5,765 nucleotides of DNA from an uncultured Clostridia bacterium (GTDB taxonomy: Bacteria > Bacillota > Clostridia > Christensenellales > UBA1242), in assembly GCA_946610635.1 (NCBI GenBank), contig CAMOCI010000048.1, forward strand, positions 1 to 5,765. Direction: 5' to 3'. Shown here one piece after another: positions 4,505-5,765 of this stretch (position 1 is its first letter; every line of letters starts with the position of its first letter). A model generated the notes under the pieces. The model was not told the origin of the DNA. It was given only the letters and a program-made list of their open reading frames with translations, and did not search any database. The position numbers and the translations under genes are program-made.

Positions 4505-5659
4505 ATGAAAAAAGTTATAATGATAAAATATGGCGAAATATATTTAAAGGGCAATAATCGTGGTTTTTTTGAAAGTTTGCTTTTAAAAAATATTAAGTAT
4601 GCACTGTATGGCATGCAAGCAACTGCAAAAAGAGTAAGAACTCGTTATTTTGTAGAAAATTTTGAAGAGAGCCAAGAAGATGAAATTGTTGAAAAACTTA
4701 AAAAAGTGTTTGGTATTCACAGCATAAGCAAAGCAGTTGAAATTGATACAACAAAAGATGAGATTATTGATTTTTGCAGCAAAATTAGACTTGAAAATTG
4801 CACTTTTAAAGTTGATACCAATAGAGCTGATAAAAATTTTGAATTATCTAGTATGCAGCTTAATTGCTTGCTTGGTGAAATTATTTTAAATAACAACCCA
4901 ACTGCAAAAGTTGATGTACACAAACCAGATGTTACGATTTTTGTTGATATTAGAGAAAACAAAAAAACATATATTTATTATAAAGATATTTTGGGTGCTG
5001 GTGGTATGCCTGTTGGTAGCAGTGCAGATGGTTTGGTTTTGCTTTCTGGTGGTATTGATAGTCCTGTTGCTTGTTATCAAATTGCAAAAAGAGGGATGCA
5101 CTTAACAGGTTTACACTTTGCTAGTTACCCATATACAAGTGAACAAGCCAAAGAAAAAGTTGTAAAACTTGCAAAAATAACAAAGCCATACACTCACATG
5201 AAAAAACTTTTGGTTGTTTCATTCACTGAAATTCAAGAGCATATACACAAATATTGTAGAGATGAGTATATGATTACTTTAATGCGCAGATTTATGATGC
5301 GTATTGCAGAGCGCCTAGCAAATCAAGTTGGTGCAAAAGCCATTGTTACGGGAGAAAACTTGGGTCAAGTTGCAAGTCAAACAGTAGAGAGTATTACTAG
5401 TAGTAATTCTGTTTTGGAAGTTATGCCTGTATTTAGACCATTAATTGCTATGGATAAAGAAGAAATAATTGATATATCAAAAAAGATAGGTACATTTGAA
5501 ACATCAATTTTGCCTTATGAAGATTGCTGCACTGTGTTCTTGCCAAAGTATCCATTAATCAAACCAAATTTAAAAAAGGTTTTGGAAGAAGAAAGTAAAT
5601 TAGATGTAGAAAATCTTATTAAAAATGCATTAAATAAAGTAGAAGAAATTAAAATATAA
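4505..5659 (+). CDS. thiI: tRNA 4-thiouridine synthetase ThiI (no rhodanese domain)
   Basis: ATP-dependent enzyme that adenylates U8 of tRNA and inserts sulfur received from a cysteine desulfurase; in some bacteria it also feeds thiazole synthesis. The 384 residues comprise an N-terminal ferredoxin-like region (about 1-60, IKYGEIYLKGNNRGFFE), a THUMP RNA-binding domain (about 60-165), and a PP-loop ATP-pyrophosphatase domain with SGGIDS at 181-186. Later come GENLGQVASQT and ILPYEDCCTVFLPKYP, with Cys341 and Cys342 in the region of the catalytic cysteine of ThiI. The C-terminal rhodanese domain of the E. coli protein is absent, as is usual in Bacillota, so persulfide must come directly from the partner desulfurase encoded just upstream. 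A weak Shine-Dalgarno (AGGA, 4490-4493) overlaps the upstream stop codon 11 bases before ATG 4505. The gene is probably co-transcribed from 3317-3345. Confidence 0.96.
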   Translation: MKKVIMIKYGEIYLKGNNRGFFESLLLKNIKYALYGMQATAKRVRTRYFVENFEESQEDEIVEKLKKVFGIHSISKAVEIDTTKDEIIDFCSKIRLENCTFKVDTNRADKNFELSSMQLNCLLGEIILNNNPTAKVDVHKPDVTIFVDIRENKKTYIYYKDILGAGGMPVGSSADGLVLLSGGIDSPVACYQIAKRGMHLTGLHFASYPYTSEQAKEKVVKLAKITKPYTHMKKLLVVSFTEIQEHIHKYCRDEYMITLMRRFMMRIAERLANQVGAKAIVTGENLGQVASQTVESITSSNSVLEVMPVFRPLIAMDKEEIIDISKKIGTFETSILPYEDCCTVFLPKYPLIKPNLKKVLEEESKLDVENLIKNALNKVEEIKI

Positions 5660-5765
5660 TATTAAATTTTATTTAATTCAAATTTAAAAAAATTAATAAT
5701 ACAAAATTGTGTAGTACTTTTTTGTTTTAACTTTTCAACAAATAATTTACATATTTTTTTTATTT
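5660..5765. other. AT-rich tail after thiI, no gene seen
   Basis: The tail contains an all-AT inverted repeat, TTAAATTT (5662-5669) with AAATTTAA (5680-5687), and two T-runs (5718-5723 and 5754-5761). Neither T-run is directly preceded by a stable G+C-containing hairpin, so I do not call a terminator. TTTACA at 5746-5751 could be a -35 box for a gene beyond the window, but its -10 would lie past the end. Confidence 0.4.

Noticed and set aside
2678..5101. Open frames antisense or out of frame inside yunB, the desulfurase and thiI
   Set aside because: They lie within strongly recognised genes, lack start signals, and have low-complexity translations typical of shadow frames.

Overview
The window is a very AT-rich stretch (roughly 30% G+C by eye) with five complete genes, all on the + strand: endonuclease III (nth), the ribosome-associated GTPase Obg (obgE), a YunB-family sporulation protein, a NifS/IscS-family cysteine desulfurase, and the tRNA 4-thiouridine synthetase ThiI. 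TGG encodes Trp and all stops are TAA or TAG, so nothing suggests an unusual code. A YunB homologue, the low G+C and a short ThiI without a rhodanese domain beside its own desulfurase all point to an endospore-forming Bacillota (Firmicutes), probably a Clostridia-like lineage. The species cannot be named from this window.

Layout. 1-140: non-coding lead-in with small palindromes and the nth promoter. 159-794: nth. 795-903: intergenic, with a near-consensus sigma-A promoter and a clear Shine-Dalgarno for obgE. 904-2169: obgE. 2170-2474: the only gene-free stretch of about 300 bases. It holds a locally G+C-rich (about 45%) foldable segment starting just after the obgE stop, a 16-base motif present twice in direct orientation, a 10-bp inverted repeat around the second copy, and a strong intrinsic terminator (about 2374-2422). 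2475-3251: yunB. 3252-3351: intergenic, with a 9-bp inverted repeat overlapping the -35 box of the next promoter. 3352-4491 and 4505-5659: cysteine desulfurase and thiI, 13 bases apart and almost certainly one operon. 5660-5765: AT-rich tail without a convincing gene or terminator.

How the genes relate. The desulfurase and ThiI form one pathway: the desulfurase takes sulfur from cysteine as a persulfide and ThiI puts it into tRNA as 4-thiouridine (position 8 in known systems). The other genes are separately transcribed housekeeping (nth, obgE) or sporulation (yunB) functions; I see no evidence that the five form one system.

The most notable pattern concerns start signals. nth, yunB and the desulfurase lack a Shine-Dalgarno, and each ATG begins exactly seven bases after the end of the -10-like box, where transcription should start, so they look leaderless. 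obgE has a leader and a strong Shine-Dalgarno, and thiI has a weak one inside its operon. The second item of interest is the repeat-bearing structured segment after obgE. I found no CRISPR array, tRNA, rRNA, transposase or defence-type system.
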